A stretch of 64,000 bases of DNA, taken from contig NZ_MDEQ02000004.1 of assembly GCF_001883705.2 (NCBI RefSeq), positions 186,001 to 250,000 of the forward strand. Reading direction: 5' to 3'. The notes beneath the pieces were generated by a model, which saw only the letters and a list, made by a program, of their open reading frames with translations, had not been told where the DNA came from and ran no database searches. The stretch's first letter is position 1, and every line of letters begins with the position of its first letter. Shown one piece after another: positions 13,750 to 25,255 of this stretch. The stretch is from Burkholderia catarinensis (GTDB lineage: Bacteria; Pseudomonadota; Gammaproteobacteria; Burkholderiales; Burkholderiaceae). Made by a program: the position numbers and the translations under genes.

Positions 13750-14532
13750 ATGACCTATACCAGCTCTACCGTTCGCGTGCCTGACGTCGGCGTCGTGCCG
13801 CGTCATATCGCGATCATCATGGACGGCAACGGCCGTTGGGCGACCGAACGCCGCTTGCCGCGCGTCGCGGGGCATACCCGCGGCGTCGATGCCGTGCGGG
13901 CGGTGGTCGAAGGCTGCGCGCGCGCCGGCGTCGAATACCTGACGCTGTTCGCGTTCAGTTCGGAAAACTGGCGCCGGCCGAACGACGAAGTGTCGTTCCT
14001 GATGCGGCTGTTCATCACCGCGCTCGAGCGCGAGGTCGGCAAGCTGCATGCGAACGGGATCCGCCTGCGTGTCGTCGGCGATCTCGACCGCTTCGAGCCG
14101 CGCATCCGCGAACTGATTCGCCGCGCCGAAACCAAGACGGCGCGCAATACGCGTCTTACGCTCACCATCGCTGCCAACTACGGCGGCCGGTGGGACATCC
14201 TGCAGGCGACGAAGAAGCTCGTCGAGCAGGCCGTGCGCGAGGGTCGCGAGGTCGAAGTGACCGAGGACGCATTCGCGCCGCACCTGGCGATGGCCTATGC
14301 GCCGGAGCCCGATCTTTTCATCCGGACGGGCGGCGAGCAGCGCGTCAGCAACTTCCTGCTGTGGCAACTCGCGTACGCCGAATTCTATTTCACCGACAAA
14401 TACTGGCCGGATTTCGACGGCGCGGCGCTGGCCGACGCGATCGCGTCGTATACCGAGCGCGAGCGCCGTTTCGGGCGTACGAGCGCGCAGCTCGAGCCGC
14501 AATCGCAGAACGCCGATTCCCTTTCATGCTGA
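13750..14532 (+). CDS. uppS: Undecaprenyl pyrophosphate synthase
   Basis: UppS (260 aa) is the cis-prenyltransferase that makes the C55 lipid carrier for peptidoglycan and other surface polymers. The signature [13 protein letters not shown] carries the catalytic Asp; [11 protein letters not shown] and the late [15 protein letters not shown] segment bind substrate and Mg. Its 3' end overlaps cdsA by seven bases, indicating coupled translation. Confidence 0.97.
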   Translation: MTYTSSTVRVPDVGVVPRHIAIIMDGNGRWATERRLPRVAGHTRGVDAVRAVVEGCARAGVEYLTLFAFSSENWRRPNDEVSFLMRLFITALEREVGKLHANGIRLRVVGDLDRFEPRIRELIRRAETKTARNTRLTLTIAANYGGRWDILQATKKLVEQAVREGREVEVTEDAFAPHLAMAYAPEPDLFIRTGGEQRVSNFLLWQLAYAEFYFTDKYWPDFDGAALADAIASYTERERRFGRTSAQLEPQSQNADSLSC

Positions 14533-15347
14533 AAACCCGTGTGATCACGGCGCTCGTGATGCTGGCAGTGCTGCTGCCGGTGACGCTGTTCGCGCCGCTC
14601 GCCGCGTTCGGCGCGCTGATCGGCGCCGTGCTCGTGTGCGCCGCGTGGGAGTGGGCGCGCCTGCTGAAGCTCGGCGGCGCCGGCCCGGTCGTCTATGCGG
14701 TCGTCGCGGCGCTGGCGCTCGCGGCAACCACGCCGCTCGGCATCGATGCGGCTTCGTCCCGTCCCCTTTTCATGGCGGCCGGTGTGTTCTGGCTGCTGGT
14801 CGGCCCGTTCGCGCTGCGGCGCAAGCCCGAACTCGCCGGCGGCGTATGGCGGCCGTTCCTGCTGGCGGCCGGCCTCGTGGTGTTTGCGGCCTGCTGGCAT
14901 GCGCTCGTCGCGGCGCGCGCGCAGGGCGTGCCGTTCGTGCTGTCGCTGCTTCTGGTCGTCTGGCTGGCCGATATCGGCGCATACTTCGCGGGCAAGGCCT
15001 TCGGAAAGCGTAAACTGGCCATCACGATCAGCCCCGGGAAGAGCTGGGAAGGCGCGATCGGCGGCTGGGTCGCGGTGATGGTCGTCGCCGGTGTCGCGAT
15101 GGCTGCGCATGCGTTCGAGCCGACCCTGTTTTCCGCGTTCGCCGTGCGCTACGAGATGCCCGGTGCGTTGGCCGCGCTGACGCTGCTGGTCGCGTACAGC
15201 GTGATCGGCGACCTGTTCGAGTCGCTGCTGAAGCGGCAGGCGGGCGTGAAGGATTCGAGCGGACTGCTGCCTGGCCATGGAGGCGTGCTCGACCGTGTCG
15301 ACGCGCTGCTGCCGGTGCTGCCGCTCGCGATGCTGCTGCTTGGTTAA
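14526..15347 (+). CDS. cdsA: Phosphatidate cytidylyltransferase
   Basis: CdsA (273 aa) converts phosphatidic acid and CTP into CDP-diacylglycerol, the branch point of phospholipid synthesis. It is an integral inner-membrane protein with about eight hydrophobic segments. The C-terminal CDS signature is visible as the run [19 protein letters not shown] followed by [12 protein letters not shown]. The start overlaps the end of uppS by seven bases; dxr follows 15 bases on. Confidence 0.95.
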   Translation: MLKTRVITALVMLAVLLPVTLFAPLAAFGALIGAVLVCAAWEWARLLKLGGAGPVVYAVVAALALAATTPLGIDAASSRPLFMAAGVFWLLVGPFALRRKPELAGGVWRPFLLAAGLVVFAACWHALVAARAQGVPFVLSLLLVVWLADIGAYFAGKAFGKRKLAITISPGKSWEGAIGGWVAVMVVAGVAMAAHAFEPTLFSAFAVRYEMPGALAALTLLVAYSVIGDLFESLLKRQAGVKDSSGLLPGHGGVLDRVDALLPVLPLAMLLLG

Positions 15348-15362
15348 ACCATTATTTCTGTT

Positions 15363-16559
15363 ATGCAAAAACGTCTGACATTGCTCGGTTCCACGGGCTC
15401 GATCGGAGACAGCACGCTCGATGTGGTCGCGCGCCATCCCGAGCGCTTCTCGGTCTACGCGCTGACCGCACACCGCAACGGCGACAAGCTCGTCGAGCAG
15501 TGCCTGCGCTTCGCGCCCGAAGTGGCGGTGGTCGGCGATGCCGCGACGGCCGCGCACGTCGACGCGAAACTGCGCGCGGCGGGCAGCAAGACGACCGTGC
15601 TGCACGGGCCGCAGGCGCTCGTCGACGTGTCGAAGAGCGACGGCTGCGACACGGTGGTCGCGGCGATCGTCGGTGCGGCCGGCCTGGTGCCGAGCCTCGC
15701 GGCCGCGCGCGCGGGCAAGCGGATCCTGCTTGCGAACAAGGAAGCGCTCGTGATGTCGGGCGCGATCTTCATGGACGCCGTGCGCGACCATGGCGCGATC
15801 CTGCTGCCGGTCGACAGCGAACACAACGCGATCTTCCAGTGCATGCCGCGCGATGCGGCCGAGCACGGCGGGATCTCGAAGATCATACTGACCGCGTCGG
15901 GCGGCCCGTTCCGCACGCGCGAGCCGGCCACGCTCGTCGACGTGACGCCGGACGAGGCGTGCAAGCACCCGAACTGGGTGATGGGCCGCAAGATCTCGGT
16001 CGATTCCGCGACGATGATGAACAAGGGTCTCGAGGTGATCGAGGCGCACTGGATCTTCGGGTTGCCGGGCGACCGGATCGATGTGCTGATCCACCCGCAG
16101 AGCGTGATTCACTCGCTCGTGTCGTACCGCGACGGCTCGGTGCTCGCGCAGCTGGGCAACCCCGACATGCGCACGCCGATCGCGCACGCGCTCGCGTTCC
16201 CCGAGCGTGTCGATGCGGGTGTCGACCAGCTCGACCTTGCGCAGATCGCCCAGTTGTCGTTCGAGCAGCCCGATTACGCGCGCTTCCCGTGCCTCGCGCT
16301 CGCGCTGAAGGCGCTCGAGGAAGGCGGCATCGCGAGCGCTGCATTGAACGCGGCGAACGAGATTGCGGTCGAAGCGTTTCTCGAGCGCCGGATCGGCTTC
16401 ATGGCGATCGCGGCGACGGTCGACGCAGTGCTCAACGCGCTGCCGAACCGTACGCCCGACGGGCTCGACGACGTCCTGGCGGCGGATGCCGAGGCACGCC
16501 GCCTCGCCGCCGCGATCATTGCAAAAGCGCCTGCGCCACGCGTCGAGCGTACTGTCTGA
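15363..16559 (+). CDS. dxr: 1-deoxy-D-xylulose 5-phosphate reductoisomerase
   Basis: Dxr (IspC, 398 aa) makes 2-C-methyl-D-erythritol 4-phosphate in the MEP isoprenoid pathway using NADPH, and is the target of fosmidomycin. The N-terminal dinucleotide motif [15 protein letters not shown], the acidic metal site in [11 protein letters not shown] and the flexible-loop region with [20 protein letters not shown] are all intact. It supplies precursors for the UppS product encoded two genes upstream. Confidence 0.97.
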   Translation: MQKRLTLLGSTGSIGDSTLDVVARHPERFSVYALTAHRNGDKLVEQCLRFAPEVAVVGDAATAAHVDAKLRAAGSKTTVLHGPQALVDVSKSDGCDTVVAAIVGAAGLVPSLAAARAGKRILLANKEALVMSGAIFMDAVRDHGAILLPVDSEHNAIFQCMPRDAAEHGGISKIILTASGGPFRTREPATLVDVTPDEACKHPNWVMGRKISVDSATMMNKGLEVIEAHWIFGLPGDRIDVLIHPQSVIHSLVSYRDGSVLAQLGNPDMRTPIAHALAFPERVDAGVDQLDLAQIAQLSFEQPDYARFPCLALALKALEEGGIASAALNAANEIAVEAFLERRIGFMAIAATVDAVLNALPNRTPDGLDDVLAADAEARRLAAAIIAKAPAPRVERTV

Positions 16560-16570
16560 ATGGGGTGCTC

Positions 16571-17941
16571 ATGAACGTGCTGGTCGAACTGATCGCGTTT
16601 GCGGTGGCGATCGGGGTGCTGGTCGTCGTGCATGAGTACGGACATTATCGTGTCGCGCGCTGGTGCGGCGTGAAGGTGTTGCGTTTCTCGATCGGCTTCG
16701 GCCAGCCCGTTGCGCGCTGGGTCAGCCGCAGGACGGGCACCGAGTGGACGCTGTCCGCGCTGCCGCTCGGCGGCTACGTGAAGATGCTCGACGAGCGCGA
16801 TCCGGGCCCCGGCATCAAGCCCGAGGAGCTCGGGCAGGCGTTCAACCGGCAATCGGTCTACAAGCGCATCGCGATCGTCGCAGCCGGGCCGATTGCCAAT
16901 TTCTTGTTGGCAATCGTGCTGTTTTCCGTCGTATTCGCCAGCGGCGTGACCGAGCCGGCCGCGATCGTCGCACCGCCGCCCGCCGGCACGGTGGCGGCGC
17001 GCGCGGGCTTCGACGGCAGCGAGACGATCGTGTCGATCCGCAACGCGCAGGGCGGCGAGTCGGAGCAGGTGCGGTCGTGGTCGGACCTGCGCTGGAAGCT
17101 GTTGGCGGCCGCGTTCGATCACCGCGAGATCGTGCTCGGCGCGCGCGACGGCAACGCGACGTTCGATTTCCGCGTCGACCTCCGCAATGTTCCCGAAAGT
17201 CAGCTCGACGACGATTTCATGGCCCATCTGGGCTTCGAAGCCGGCGGCGGCACGCTGTCGGTCGCGTCGGTGCAGCCCGGCAGCGCGGCGGAGCAGGCGG
17301 GACTGAAGGCCGGCGACAAGCTGGTCGCGCTCGACGGCAAGCCGATCGGCGGTGCGTCACGCTTCATCGATTCGGTGAAGCACCATGGGGGCAAGGCGCT
17401 CGACCTGCAGCTCGAGCGCGACGGTGCCGCGCAGACGGTATCGATCGTGCCGCAGATGCAGCGCGACGACGAATCGGGGCAGCAGGTCGGCCGCATCGGC
17501 GCGGCGCTGTCGATGCACGCGCCGTCCGTCGACGTGCGCTACGGGCCGATCGAGAGCCTGCAGCTCGGCGTGCACCGCACTTGGGACATCTCCGTGTATT
17601 CGCTGCGGATGTTCGGGCGGATGATCACGGGCAACGCGTCGCTGAAGAACCTGTCCGGCCCCGTGACGATTGCCGACTACGCGGGCAAGAGCGCGCGGCT
17701 CGGTCCGTCGGCGTTCCTGTCGTTCCTCGCCCTTGTCAGCATTAGCCTTGGCGTCCTGAACTTGTTGCCGATTCCCGTTTTGGACGGGGGGCATCTGTTA
17801 TATTATGCGGTTGAAGCCGCGACCGGGAAAGCCGTCTCGGAGCGCTGGCAGCTGATTCTGCAAAGAGCCGGGTTGATCTGCATCGTCGCATTGTCGGCGA
17901 TCGCGTTGTTCAACGACCTGGCTCGGTTAATCCATTTCTGA
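16571..17941 (+). CDS. rseP: Site-2 protease RseP
   Basis: RseP (456 aa) is an inner-membrane zinc protease that cuts anti-sigma-E factor RseA during envelope stress. The zinc site HEYGH lies at residues 21-25 in the first membrane segment, and the third metal ligand is in the late motif NLLPIPVLDGGH. PDZ-like sequence is visible in the periplasmic region (around SVQPGSAAEQAGLKAGDKL). The ATG at 16571 lies 11 bases after dxr. bamA downstream is the common arrangement and fits the role of RseP in sensing unfolded outer-membrane proteins. Confidence 0.96.
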   Translation: MNVLVELIAFAVAIGVLVVVHEYGHYRVARWCGVKVLRFSIGFGQPVARWVSRRTGTEWTLSALPLGGYVKMLDERDPGPGIKPEELGQAFNRQSVYKRIAIVAAGPIANFLLAIVLFSVVFASGVTEPAAIVAPPPAGTVAARAGFDGSETIVSIRNAQGGESEQVRSWSDLRWKLLAAAFDHREIVLGARDGNATFDFRVDLRNVPESQLDDDFMAHLGFEAGGGTLSVASVQPGSAAEQAGLKAGDKLVALDGKPIGGASRFIDSVKHHGGKALDLQLERDGAAQTVSIVPQMQRDDESGQQVGRIGAALSMHAPSVDVRYGPIESLQLGVHRTWDISVYSLRMFGRMITGNASLKNLSGPVTIADYAGKSARLGPSAFLSFLALVSISLGVLNLLPIPVLDGGHLLYYAVEAATGKAVSERWQLILQRAGLICIVALSAIALFNDLARLIHF

Positions 17942-18002
17942 AGCGTCAGGCGGCCGCCGCTGGGCAGCCGCCCGATTTGATGCAGCTAAATATTGGGGAT
18001 GC

Positions 18003-20312
18003 ATGTTGTTCAAACCTCATCGCTTTGTACCTAAGACAGTTGCAGCGGCCGCGCTCGCCGCTCACGGCCTCGCGGCGCATGCAGCGGCACCGTTCGTGGT
18101 GCAAGACATCAAGATCGAGGGGCTGCAGCGCGTCGAAGCGGGTTCGGTGTTCGCCTATCTGCCGATCAAGCAGGGCGATACCTTCACGGACGACAAGGCA
18201 TCCGAAGCAATTCGCTCGCTGTACGCGACGGGCTTTTTCAACGACGTGCGCATCGCCACGCAGGGCAACGTCGTGATCGTGCAGGTGCAGGAGCGTCCGG
18301 CCATCGCGTCGATCGACTTCACCGGCACGAAGGAATTCGACAAGGACAACCTGACGAAGGCGCTGCGCGCAGTCGGTCTCGCCGACGGCCGCTACTACGA
18401 CAAGGCGCTCGTCGACAAGGCGGAGCAGGAGCTCAAGCGCCAGTACCTGACGCGCGGCTTCTACGCGGCCGAGGTCAAGACGACGGTCACGCCGGTCGAC
18501 GCGAACCGCGTGTCGATCCTGTTCGCGGTGGCCGAAGGTCCGAGCGCGAAGATCCGCCAGATCAACTTCATCGGCAACAAGGCGTTCAAGACGAGCACGC
18601 TGCGCGACGAGATGCAGCTGTCGACGCCGAACTGGTTCTCCTGGTACACGAAGAACGACCTGTACTCGAAGGAAAAACTGACGGGCGACCTCGAGGCCGT
18701 GCGCTCGTACTACCTGAACCGCGGCTACCTCGAGTTCAACATCGAGTCGACCCAGGTGTCGATCTCGCCCGACAAGAAGGACATGTACCTGACGGTCACG
18801 CTGCACGAAGGCGAGCCGTACACGGTGTCGGGCATCAAGCTGTCGGGCAACCTGCTTGATCGCGAAGCCGAACTCACCAAGCTGATCAAGATCAAGCCGG
18901 GCGACCGTTTCTCGGCCGAGAAGCTGCAGCAGACCACCAAGTCGATCGTCGACAAGCTCGGCGAATACGGCTACGCGTTCGCGGCCGTCAATGCGCAGCC
19001 GGACATCGACCAGGCGAACCACAAGGTGAACCTGAACCTCGTCGTCGATCCGAGCCGCCGCGTGTACGTGCGCCGCATCAACGTCGTCGGCAACACGCGC
19101 ACGCGCGACGAAGTGGTGCGCCGCGAAATGCGCCAGCTCGAAAGCTCGTGGTTCGATTCGAACCGCCTCGCGCTGTCGAAGGATCGCGTGAATCGTCTCG
19201 GCTACTTCACCAACGTCGACGTGACGACGGTGCCGGTCGAGGGCACGAACGACCAGGTCGACGTGAACGTGAAGGTCGACGAAAAGCCGACCGGCGCGAT
19301 CACGCTGGGCGCCGGTTTCTCGTCGACGGACAAGGTCGTGCTGTCGGCCGGCGTGTCGCAGGACAACGTGTTCGGTTCGGGCACGAGCCTGTCGGTGAAC
19401 GTCAACACCGCGAAGAGCTACCGCACGCTGACCGTCACGCAGGTCGACCCGTACTTCACGGTCGACGGCATCAAGCGGATCACGGACGTCTACTACCGCA
19501 CCTACCAGCCGCTCTATTATTCGACGAGCTCGAGCTTCCGGATCATCAGCGCGGGCGGCAACCTGAAGTTCGGCATTCCGTTCTCGGAAGTCGACACCGT
19601 CTACTTCGGCGCGGGCTTCGAGCAGAACCGCCTCGACGTCGATTCGAACACGCCGCAGAGCTACCAGGATTACGTGAACCAGTTCGGCCGCGTGTCGAAC
19701 ACGGTGCCGTTGACCATCGCGTGGTCGCGCGATGCGCGTGACAGCGCGCTGATTCCGAGCCGCGGCTACTTCACGCAGGCGAACATGGAGTACGGCGTAC
19801 CGGTCGGCAAGATCCAGTACTACAAGGCCGACTTGCAGGCCCAGTACTACTATTCGTTCTCGCGCGGCTTCATCCTGGGCATGAACCTGCAGGGCGGCTA
19901 CGGTAACGGCATCGGCAACCCGTACCCGATCTTCAAGAACTACTACGCGGGCGGTATCGGCTCCGTGCGTGGCTACGAGCCGAGCTCGCTGGGCCCGCGC
20001 GACACGAAGACGAACGACCCGATCGGCGGTTCGAAGATGCTCGTCGGCAACATCGAACTGACGTTCCCGCTGCCGGGCACGGGCTACGACCGCACGCTGC
20101 GCGTGTTCACGTTCCTCGACGGCGGTAACGTGTGGGGCAACGCGCCGGGCGGTACGAGTACGGGCGCCAACGGCCTGCGTTACGGCTACGGCGTGGGTCT
20201 CGCGTGGATCTCGCCGATCGGCCCGCTGAAGCTGAGCCTCGGCTTCCCGCTGCAGAAGCACGAAGGCGACCAGTACCAGAAATTCCAGTTCCAGATCGGG
20301 ACGGCGTTCTGA
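18003..20312 (+). CDS. bamA: Outer membrane protein assembly factor BamA
   Basis: BamA (769 aa) is the core of the BAM machine that inserts beta-barrel proteins into the outer membrane. A signal peptide (about residues 1-28, cut after AHA) precedes five POTRA repeats, the first beginning FVVQDIKIEGLQRVEAGSV. The C-terminal beta barrel starts near residue 420 and includes the conserved VRGYE loop motif (as GSVRGYEPSSLGP). The chain ends in phenylalanine, as expected of an outer-membrane barrel. Neighbours rseP, skp and lpxD all serve outer-membrane assembly. Confidence 0.97.
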   Translation: MLFKPHRFVPKTVAAAALAAHGLAAHAAAPFVVQDIKIEGLQRVEAGSVFAYLPIKQGDTFTDDKASEAIRSLYATGFFNDVRIATQGNVVIVQVQERPAIASIDFTGTKEFDKDNLTKALRAVGLADGRYYDKALVDKAEQELKRQYLTRGFYAAEVKTTVTPVDANRVSILFAVAEGPSAKIRQINFIGNKAFKTSTLRDEMQLSTPNWFSWYTKNDLYSKEKLTGDLEAVRSYYLNRGYLEFNIESTQVSISPDKKDMYLTVTLHEGEPYTVSGIKLSGNLLDREAELTKLIKIKPGDRFSAEKLQQTTKSIVDKLGEYGYAFAAVNAQPDIDQANHKVNLNLVVDPSRRVYVRRINVVGNTRTRDEVVRREMRQLESSWFDSNRLALSKDRVNRLGYFTNVDVTTVPVEGTNDQVDVNVKVDEKPTGAITLGAGFSSTDKVVLSAGVSQDNVFGSGTSLSVNVNTAKSYRTLTVTQVDPYFTVDGIKRITDVYYRTYQPLYYSTSSSFRIISAGGNLKFGIPFSEVDTVYFGAGFEQNRLDVDSNTPQSYQDYVNQFGRVSNTVPLTIAWSRDARDSALIPSRGYFTQANMEYGVPVGKIQYYKADLQAQYYYSFSRGFILGMNLQGGYGNGIGNPYPIFKNYYAGGIGSVRGYEPSSLGPRDTKTNDPIGGSKMLVGNIELTFPLPGTGYDRTLRVFTFLDGGNVWGNAPGGTSTGANGLRYGYGVGLAWISPIGPLKLSLGFPLQKHEGDQYQKFQFQIGTAF

Positions 20313-20346
20313 CCGAACGCATGACAACAGCAACGAGAGGGTAATT

Positions 20347-20874
20347 TTGCTAACCGGTAAGTTTTCGAAACGAGTGATGTGCGCGCTGACCGTTGCGCTG
20401 GCCTTGGGCGCGGCGACGGTGCACGCACAGGACGTCGCCCGCATCGCGGCGGTCAATTCGGATCGGATCCTGCGCGAGTCGGTGCCCGCGAAGGCGGCGC
20501 AGACGAAGCTCGAAGCCGAGTTCGCGAAGCGTGACAAGGATCTGCAGGATCTGGCGGCACGCCTGAAGTCGATGTCCGATTCGCTGGACAAGAGCGGCAC
20601 GTCGCTGTCGGCGGCCGACCGCGCGCAGAAGCAGCGCGATCTCGCCCAGCTCGATACCGACTTCCAGCGCAAGCAGCGCGAGTTCCGCGAAGACCTCAAC
20701 CAGCGTCGCAACGAGGAACTGGCAGCCGTGCTCGAGAGGGCGAACAAGGTCATCAAGCAGATCGCCGAGCAGCAGAATTACGACCTGATCGTGCAGGAAG
20801 CCGTGTACGTCAGCCCGCGCATCGACATCACCGACAAGGTGCTCAAGGCGCTCGCGTCCGGCTCGACGAACTGA
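20347..20874 (+). CDS. skp: Periplasmic chaperone Skp/OmpH
   Basis: Skp (175 aa) is a trimeric periplasmic holdase that carries unfolded outer-membrane proteins to BamA. It has an N-terminal signal peptide ending VHAQ and a long central coiled-coil region rich in Lys, Glu and Gln, with few aromatics. I place the start at the TTG at 20347 because GAGAGG lies six bases upstream; the next in-frame ATG (20377) would leave a very short signal peptide. It lies 34 bases after bamA. Confidence 0.9.
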   Translation: MLTGKFSKRVMCALTVALALGAATVHAQDVARIAAVNSDRILRESVPAKAAQTKLEAEFAKRDKDLQDLAARLKSMSDSLDKSGTSLSAADRAQKQRDLAQLDTDFQRKQREFREDLNQRRNEELAAVLERANKVIKQIAEQQNYDLIVQEAVYVSPRIDITDKVLKALASGSTN

Positions 20875-20890
20875 ACGGAGCAGACGACGA

Positions 20891-21997
20891 ATGGCATTGA
20901 CGCTTGAGGAACTCGTAAAGCGGTTCGGCGGCGAGATCGCCGGTGACGCACAGTGCAAGGTGAGCGGGCTCGCGCCGCTCGACCAGGCCGGCCCTCAGCA
21001 GCTCGCGTTCCTCGCGAATCCGAAGTACCTGTCGCAGGTCGAGTCGACCCGCGCGGGCGCGGTGCTGATCACACCGAAGGATCTGGAAAAGCTGGGCGCG
21101 GCCGCTAGCGGCCGGGCGGCTGACCCCCAGGCGACCCCCCGCAATTTCATCGTGACGCCGAATCCGTACGCGTACTTCGCGCGCGTCGCGCAGATGTTCA
21201 TCGATCTGGCCGCGCCGCCGCGCGCCGCCGGCGTGCATCCGAGCGCGGCGATCGATCCGGCCGCGAAGGTCGCCGCGAGCGCGGTGATCGGCCCGCACGC
21301 AACGGTCGAGGCCGGCGCGGTGATCGAAGACGGCGTGCAGCTCGATGCGGGCGTATTCGTCGGCCGCGGCACGACGATCGGCGCGGGCTCGCACGTTTAT
21401 CCGAACGCATCGGTGTACCACGGCTGCAAGGTCGGCCCGCGCGCGATCATCCATTCGGGCGCGGTGATCGGCTCCGACGGCTTCGGCTTCGCGCCGGATT
21501 TCGTCGGCGACGGCGACGCGCGTACCGGAAGCTGGGTCAAGATCCCGCAGGTCGGCGGCGTATCGATCGGCCCGGACGTCGAGATCGGCGCGAACACGAC
21601 GATCGATCGCGGCGCGATGGCGGATACCGTCATCGAGGAATGCGTGAAGATCGACAACCAGGTCCAGATCGGCCACAACTGCCGGATCGGCGCCTATACG
21701 GTGATCGCCGGCAGCGCGGGCATCGCGGGCAGCACGACGATCGGCCGCCACTGCATGATCGGCGGCGCGGCCGGGATCGCCGGCCACGTGACGCTCGGCG
21801 ACTATGTCATCATCACCGCGAAGTCGGGTGTATCGAAGTCGCTGCCGAAGGCCGGCATCTATACCAGCGCGTTCCCTGCCGTCGACCACGGCGAATGGAA
21901 CAAGAGCGCCGCGCTCGTGCGCAACCTCGACAAGCTGCGCGACCGCATCAAGGCGCTTGAAGCCGTGCTCGCCGCCCAGGGCGGCACGGACGCCTGA
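20891..21997 (+). CDS. lpxD: UDP-3-O-(3-hydroxyacyl)glucosamine N-acyltransferase LpxD
   Basis: LpxD (368 aa) adds the second acyl chain in lipid A synthesis. The N-terminal uridine-binding domain is followed by a left-handed beta helix made of hexapeptide repeats (for example [15 protein letters not shown]). The late segment [18 protein letters not shown] holds the catalytic His. A short Ala-rich insertion (about residues 74-86, including [10 protein letters not shown]) lies before the NPYAYFA motif. The gene starts 16 bases after skp. Confidence 0.96.
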   Translation: MALTLEELVKRFGGEIAGDAQCKVSGLAPLDQAGPQQLAFLANPKYLSQVESTRAGAVLITPKDLEKLGAAASGRAADPQATPRNFIVTPNPYAYFARVAQMFIDLAAPPRAAGVHPSAAIDPAAKVAASAVIGPHATVEAGAVIEDGVQLDAGVFVGRGTTIGAGSHVYPNASVYHGCKVGPRAIIHSGAVIGSDGFGFAPDFVGDGDARTGSWVKIPQVGGVSIGPDVEIGANTTIDRGAMADTVIEECVKIDNQVQIGHNCRIGAYTVIAGSAGIAGSTTIGRHCMIGGAAGIAGHVTLGDYVIITAKSGVSKSLPKAGIYTSAFPAVDHGEWNKSAALVRNLDKLRDRIKALEAVLAAQGGTDA

Positions 21998-22126
21998 GCA
22001 CACCATGCGAGACCACGAACCGGGCACGGCCAGCGCAACCGGCCCGGTTTGCCAGACTGGGCCGCGCGGCGGCCCGCTTCAGCCTTTGCATCACCACCGC
22101 GCAGCCTCTGCGTGAGACGAACCATC

Positions 22127-22594
22127 ATGAGCACTGAAAAAATCAATCTCGACATCCACAAGATCCTCACGCTGCTGCCGCATCGCTACCCGATTCTGCT
22201 CGTCGATCGCGTGCTCGAACTCGAGCCGCACAAAGGGATCAAAGCGCTGAAGAACGTGTCGATCAACGAGCCGTTTTTCCAGGGGCATTTCCCGAAGCGG
22301 CCGGTGATGCCGGGTGTGCTGATCCTCGAGGCGCTCGCGCAGGCCGCGGCGCTGCTGACCTTCTCGGAAGAGCAGCCGAAGGATCCGGAGAACACGCTGT
22401 ACTACTTCGTCGGGATCGACCGCGCGCGCTTCAAGCGCCCGGTCGAGCCGGGCGACCAACTGATTCTGAACGTGACGTTCGAACGCTACATCCGCGGTAT
22501 CTGGAAGTTCAAGGCGGTGGCGGAAGTGGACGGCAAGGTGGCGGCGGAAGCTGAACTGATGTGCACGGTCAAGACGACCGACGCGGCGCCCTGA
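22127..22594 (+). CDS. fabZ: 3-hydroxyacyl-[acyl-carrier-protein] dehydratase FabZ
   Basis: FabZ (155 aa) dehydrates 3-hydroxyacyl-ACP in fatty acid elongation and competes with lipid A enzymes for the same substrate. The hot-dog fold motifs are clear: [13 protein letters not shown] near the start, then [23 protein letters not shown] with the catalytic His and Glu. The ATG at 22127 is chosen over earlier in-frame starts because it matches the normal length. Its place between lpxD and lpxA is conserved. Confidence 0.97.
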   Translation: MSTEKINLDIHKILTLLPHRYPILLVDRVLELEPHKGIKALKNVSINEPFFQGHFPKRPVMPGVLILEALAQAAALLTFSEEQPKDPENTLYYFVGIDRARFKRPVEPGDQLILNVTFERYIRGIWKFKAVAEVDGKVAAEAELMCTVKTTDAAP

Positions 22595-22652
22595 GCGACG
22601 CGGCACGCATGGGCAACGCAACGCGACACATCATATCGAGAGGCAACGGCGC

Positions 22653-23441
22653 ATGACCAGGATTCATCCCACCGCGATTGTCGAGCCGGGCGCGCAGATC
22701 GACGAATCGGTCGAGATCGGCCCGTACGCGATTGTCGGTCCGCACGTCACGATCGGCGCGCGCACGACGATCGGCTCGCACAGCGTGATCGAAGGCCATA
22801 CGACGCTCGGCGAGGACAACCGCATCGGCCATTACGCGTCGGTCGGCGGCCGTCCGCAGGACATGAAGTACAAGGACGAGCCGACGAAGCTCGTGATCGG
22901 TAATCGCAACACGATCCGCGAATTCACGACGATCCACACGGGCACCGTGCAGGATGTCGGCGTGACGACGCTCGGCGACGACAACTGGATCATGGCCTAC
23001 GTGCACATCGGCCATGACTGCAGCGTCGGCAGCCACGTGATCCTGTCGAGCAACGCGCAGATGGCCGGCCACGTCGAGATCGGCGATTGGGCGATCGTCG
23101 GCGGGATGTCGGGCGTTCACCAGTTCGTGCGCATCGGCGCGCACTCGATGCTGGGCGGCGCGTCGGCGCTCGTGCAGGACATTCCGCCGTTCGTGATCGC
23201 GGCAGGCAACAAGGCCGAGCCGCACGGGATCAACGTCGAAGGGCTGCGCCGGCGCGGCTTCTCGGCCGACGCGATCTCGGCGCTGCGCAGCGCGTACCGC
23301 CTGTTGTACAAGAACGGCCTGTCGCTCGAGGAGGCGAAAGTGCAGTTGCGCGAGCTGGCGGAGGCGGGCGGCGAGGGCGACGCGCCCGTGAAGGCGCTCG
23401 TCGAGTTCATCGACGCGTCCCAGCGCGGCATCGTCCGCTAA
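22653..23441 (+). CDS. lpxA: UDP-N-acetylglucosamine O-acyltransferase LpxA
   Basis: LpxA (262 aa) performs the first step of lipid A synthesis. The N-terminal two-thirds is a hexapeptide-repeat beta helix starting [16 protein letters not shown]. The catalytic His sits in [12 protein letters not shown], and the helical C-terminal domain begins near [18 protein letters not shown] lies upstream of the start. lpxB follows after three bases. Confidence 0.97.
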   Translation: MTRIHPTAIVEPGAQIDESVEIGPYAIVGPHVTIGARTTIGSHSVIEGHTTLGEDNRIGHYASVGGRPQDMKYKDEPTKLVIGNRNTIREFTTIHTGTVQDVGVTTLGDDNWIMAYVHIGHDCSVGSHVILSSNAQMAGHVEIGDWAIVGGMSGVHQFVRIGAHSMLGGASALVQDIPPFVIAAGNKAEPHGINVEGLRRRGFSADAISALRSAYRLLYKNGLSLEEAKVQLRELAEAGGEGDAPVKALVEFIDASQRGIVR

Positions 23442-23444
23442 GCG

Positions 23445-24614
23445 ATGTCGCTTTCGACCAATCAGCTCCGGCTCGCGATGGTGGCCGGCGAGCCGTCGGG
23501 CGACTTGCTCGCGGCGTCGCTGCTCGGCGGGCTGCGCGAGCGGCTGCCCGAATCGACGCAGTACTACGGGATCGGCGGCCAGCGGATGATCGCGCACGGC
23601 TTCGACTCGCACTGGCAGATGGACAAGCTGACCGTGCGCGGCTATGTCGAGGCGCTGGGCCAGATTCCCGAGATCCTGCGGATTCGCGGCGAGCTGAAGC
23701 GCCAGTTGCTCGCCGAGCGGCCGGACGCGTTCATCGGCATCGACGCGCCCGACTTCAACTTCAATGTCGAGCAGGCCGCGCGCGACGCGGGCATCCCGTC
23801 GATCCACTTCGTGTGCCCGTCGATCTGGGCATGGCGCGGCGGCCGGATCAAGAAGGTCGCCAAGTCCGTCGATCACATGCTGTGCCTGTTCCCGTTCGAG
23901 CCGGCGATTCTCGACAAGGCAGGCGTCGCATCGACCTACGTCGGCCATCCGCTCGCCGACGAGATTCCGCTCGAGCCCGACACGCACGGGGCGCGAATCG
24001 CGCTGGGACTGCCGGCTGACGGCCCCGTGATTGCGGTGCTGCCGGGCAGCCGGCGCTCGGAAATCGCGCTGATCGGACCGACGTTCTTCGCAGCGATGGC
24101 GCTGATGCAGCAGCGCGAACCCGGCGTGCGGTTCGTGATGCCGGCGGCGACGCCCGCGCTGCGCGAGTTGCTGCAGCCGCTCGTCGATGCGCATCCGCAG
24201 CTCGCGCTGACGATCACCGACGGCCGCTCGCAGGTCGCGATGACGGCCGCCGACGCGATCCTCGTGAAGAGCGGCACGGTCACGCTGGAAGCCGCGCTGC
24301 TGAAAAAGCCGATGGTGATCTCGTACAAGGTGCCCTGGCTGACCGGGCAGATCATGCGCCGGCAGGGCTACCTGCCGTATGTCGGCTTGCCGAACATCCT
24401 GGCGGGACGTTTCGTCGTGCCCGAACTGCTGCAGCATTTCGCGACGCCCGAGGCGCTCGCCGATGCGACGCTCACGCAGTTGCGCGACGACGCGAACCGC
24501 CGCACGCTCACTGAAGTGTTCACTGAAATGCATCTTTCGCTGCGGCAGGACACGGCCGCGAAGGCGGCCGAAGCGGTCGTGCGCGTGCTCGAACAACGCA
24601 AGGGGCGCGCATGA
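23445..24614 (+). CDS. lpxB: Lipid-A-disaccharide synthase LpxB
   Basis: LpxB (389 aa) is the inner-membrane-associated glycosyltransferase that condenses UDP-diacylglucosamine with lipid X. It shows the family motifs [13 protein letters not shown] at the N-terminus, IDAPDFNF, and the nucleotide-sugar site [10 protein letters not shown]. The 3' end overlaps rnhB by four bases (ATGA). Confidence 0.97.
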   Translation: MSLSTNQLRLAMVAGEPSGDLLAASLLGGLRERLPESTQYYGIGGQRMIAHGFDSHWQMDKLTVRGYVEALGQIPEILRIRGELKRQLLAERPDAFIGIDAPDFNFNVEQAARDAGIPSIHFVCPSIWAWRGGRIKKVAKSVDHMLCLFPFEPAILDKAGVASTYVGHPLADEIPLEPDTHGARIALGLPADGPVIAVLPGSRRSEIALIGPTFFAAMALMQQREPGVRFVMPAATPALRELLQPLVDAHPQLALTITDGRSQVAMTAADAILVKSGTVTLEAALLKKPMVISYKVPWLTGQIMRRQGYLPYVGLPNILAGRFVVPELLQHFATPEALADATLTQLRDDANRRTLTEVFTEMHLSLRQDTAAKAAEAVVRVLEQRKGRA

Positions 24615-25255
24615 CGGCAGTACGCGCACCGCGCCGCCGCGCGTCGAGCGACGTGCAGGGCGGCTTCGACTTCAGCCGCCCCGACGAGATCGTCTGCGGC
24701 GTCGACGAAGCGGGCCGCGGCCCGCTCGCGGGGCCGGTGGTGGCCGCCGCGGTGATCCTCGATCCGGCGCAGCCGATCGACGGGCTCGACGATTCGAAGG
24801 CGCTGTCCGCGAAGAAGCGCGACGCACTGTACGACCTGATCGTCGCGCGTTCGCGCGCGTATTGCGTCGCGTCGGCAACGGTCGACGAAATCGATACGCT
24901 GAACATCCTGCACGCGACGATGCTCGCGATGAAGCGGGCCGTCGAGGGCCTGTCGGTCCTGCCGACGCTCGCGCAGATCGACGGCAACCGCTGCCCGACG
25001 CTGACGGTGCGCGCCGAGGCGATCGTCAGTGGCGACGCGCTCGTACCGAGCATCTCGGCCGCGTCGATCCTCGCGAAGGTCACGCGCGATCGCATGCTGG
25101 TCGACCTGCACGAACGCTTCCCGGTGTACGGCTTCAACGTGCATGCGGGCTACGGCACCGCGAAACACCTTGCCGCACTGCGCGAGCACGGCCCGTGCGA
25201 AGTGCATCGACGCTCGTTCGCACCCGTTCGCGCGGCACTTGACCTGATTCGATGA
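24611..25255 (+). CDS. rnhB: Ribonuclease HII
   Basis: RNase HII (214 aa) removes ribonucleotides misincorporated in DNA. The acidic active site starts with [14 protein letters not shown], and [13 protein letters not shown] carries another conserved segment. The gene overlaps lpxB at its start and the next gene at its end, each by ATGA, the usual arrangement at the end of the lpx operon. Confidence 0.97.
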   Translation: MTAVRAPRRRASSDVQGGFDFSRPDEIVCGVDEAGRGPLAGPVVAAAVILDPAQPIDGLDDSKALSAKKRDALYDLIVARSRAYCVASATVDEIDTLNILHATMLAMKRAVEGLSVLPTLAQIDGNRCPTLTVRAEAIVSGDALVPSISAASILAKVTRDRMLVDLHERFPVYGFNVHAGYGTAKHLAALREHGPCEVHRRSFAPVRAALDLIR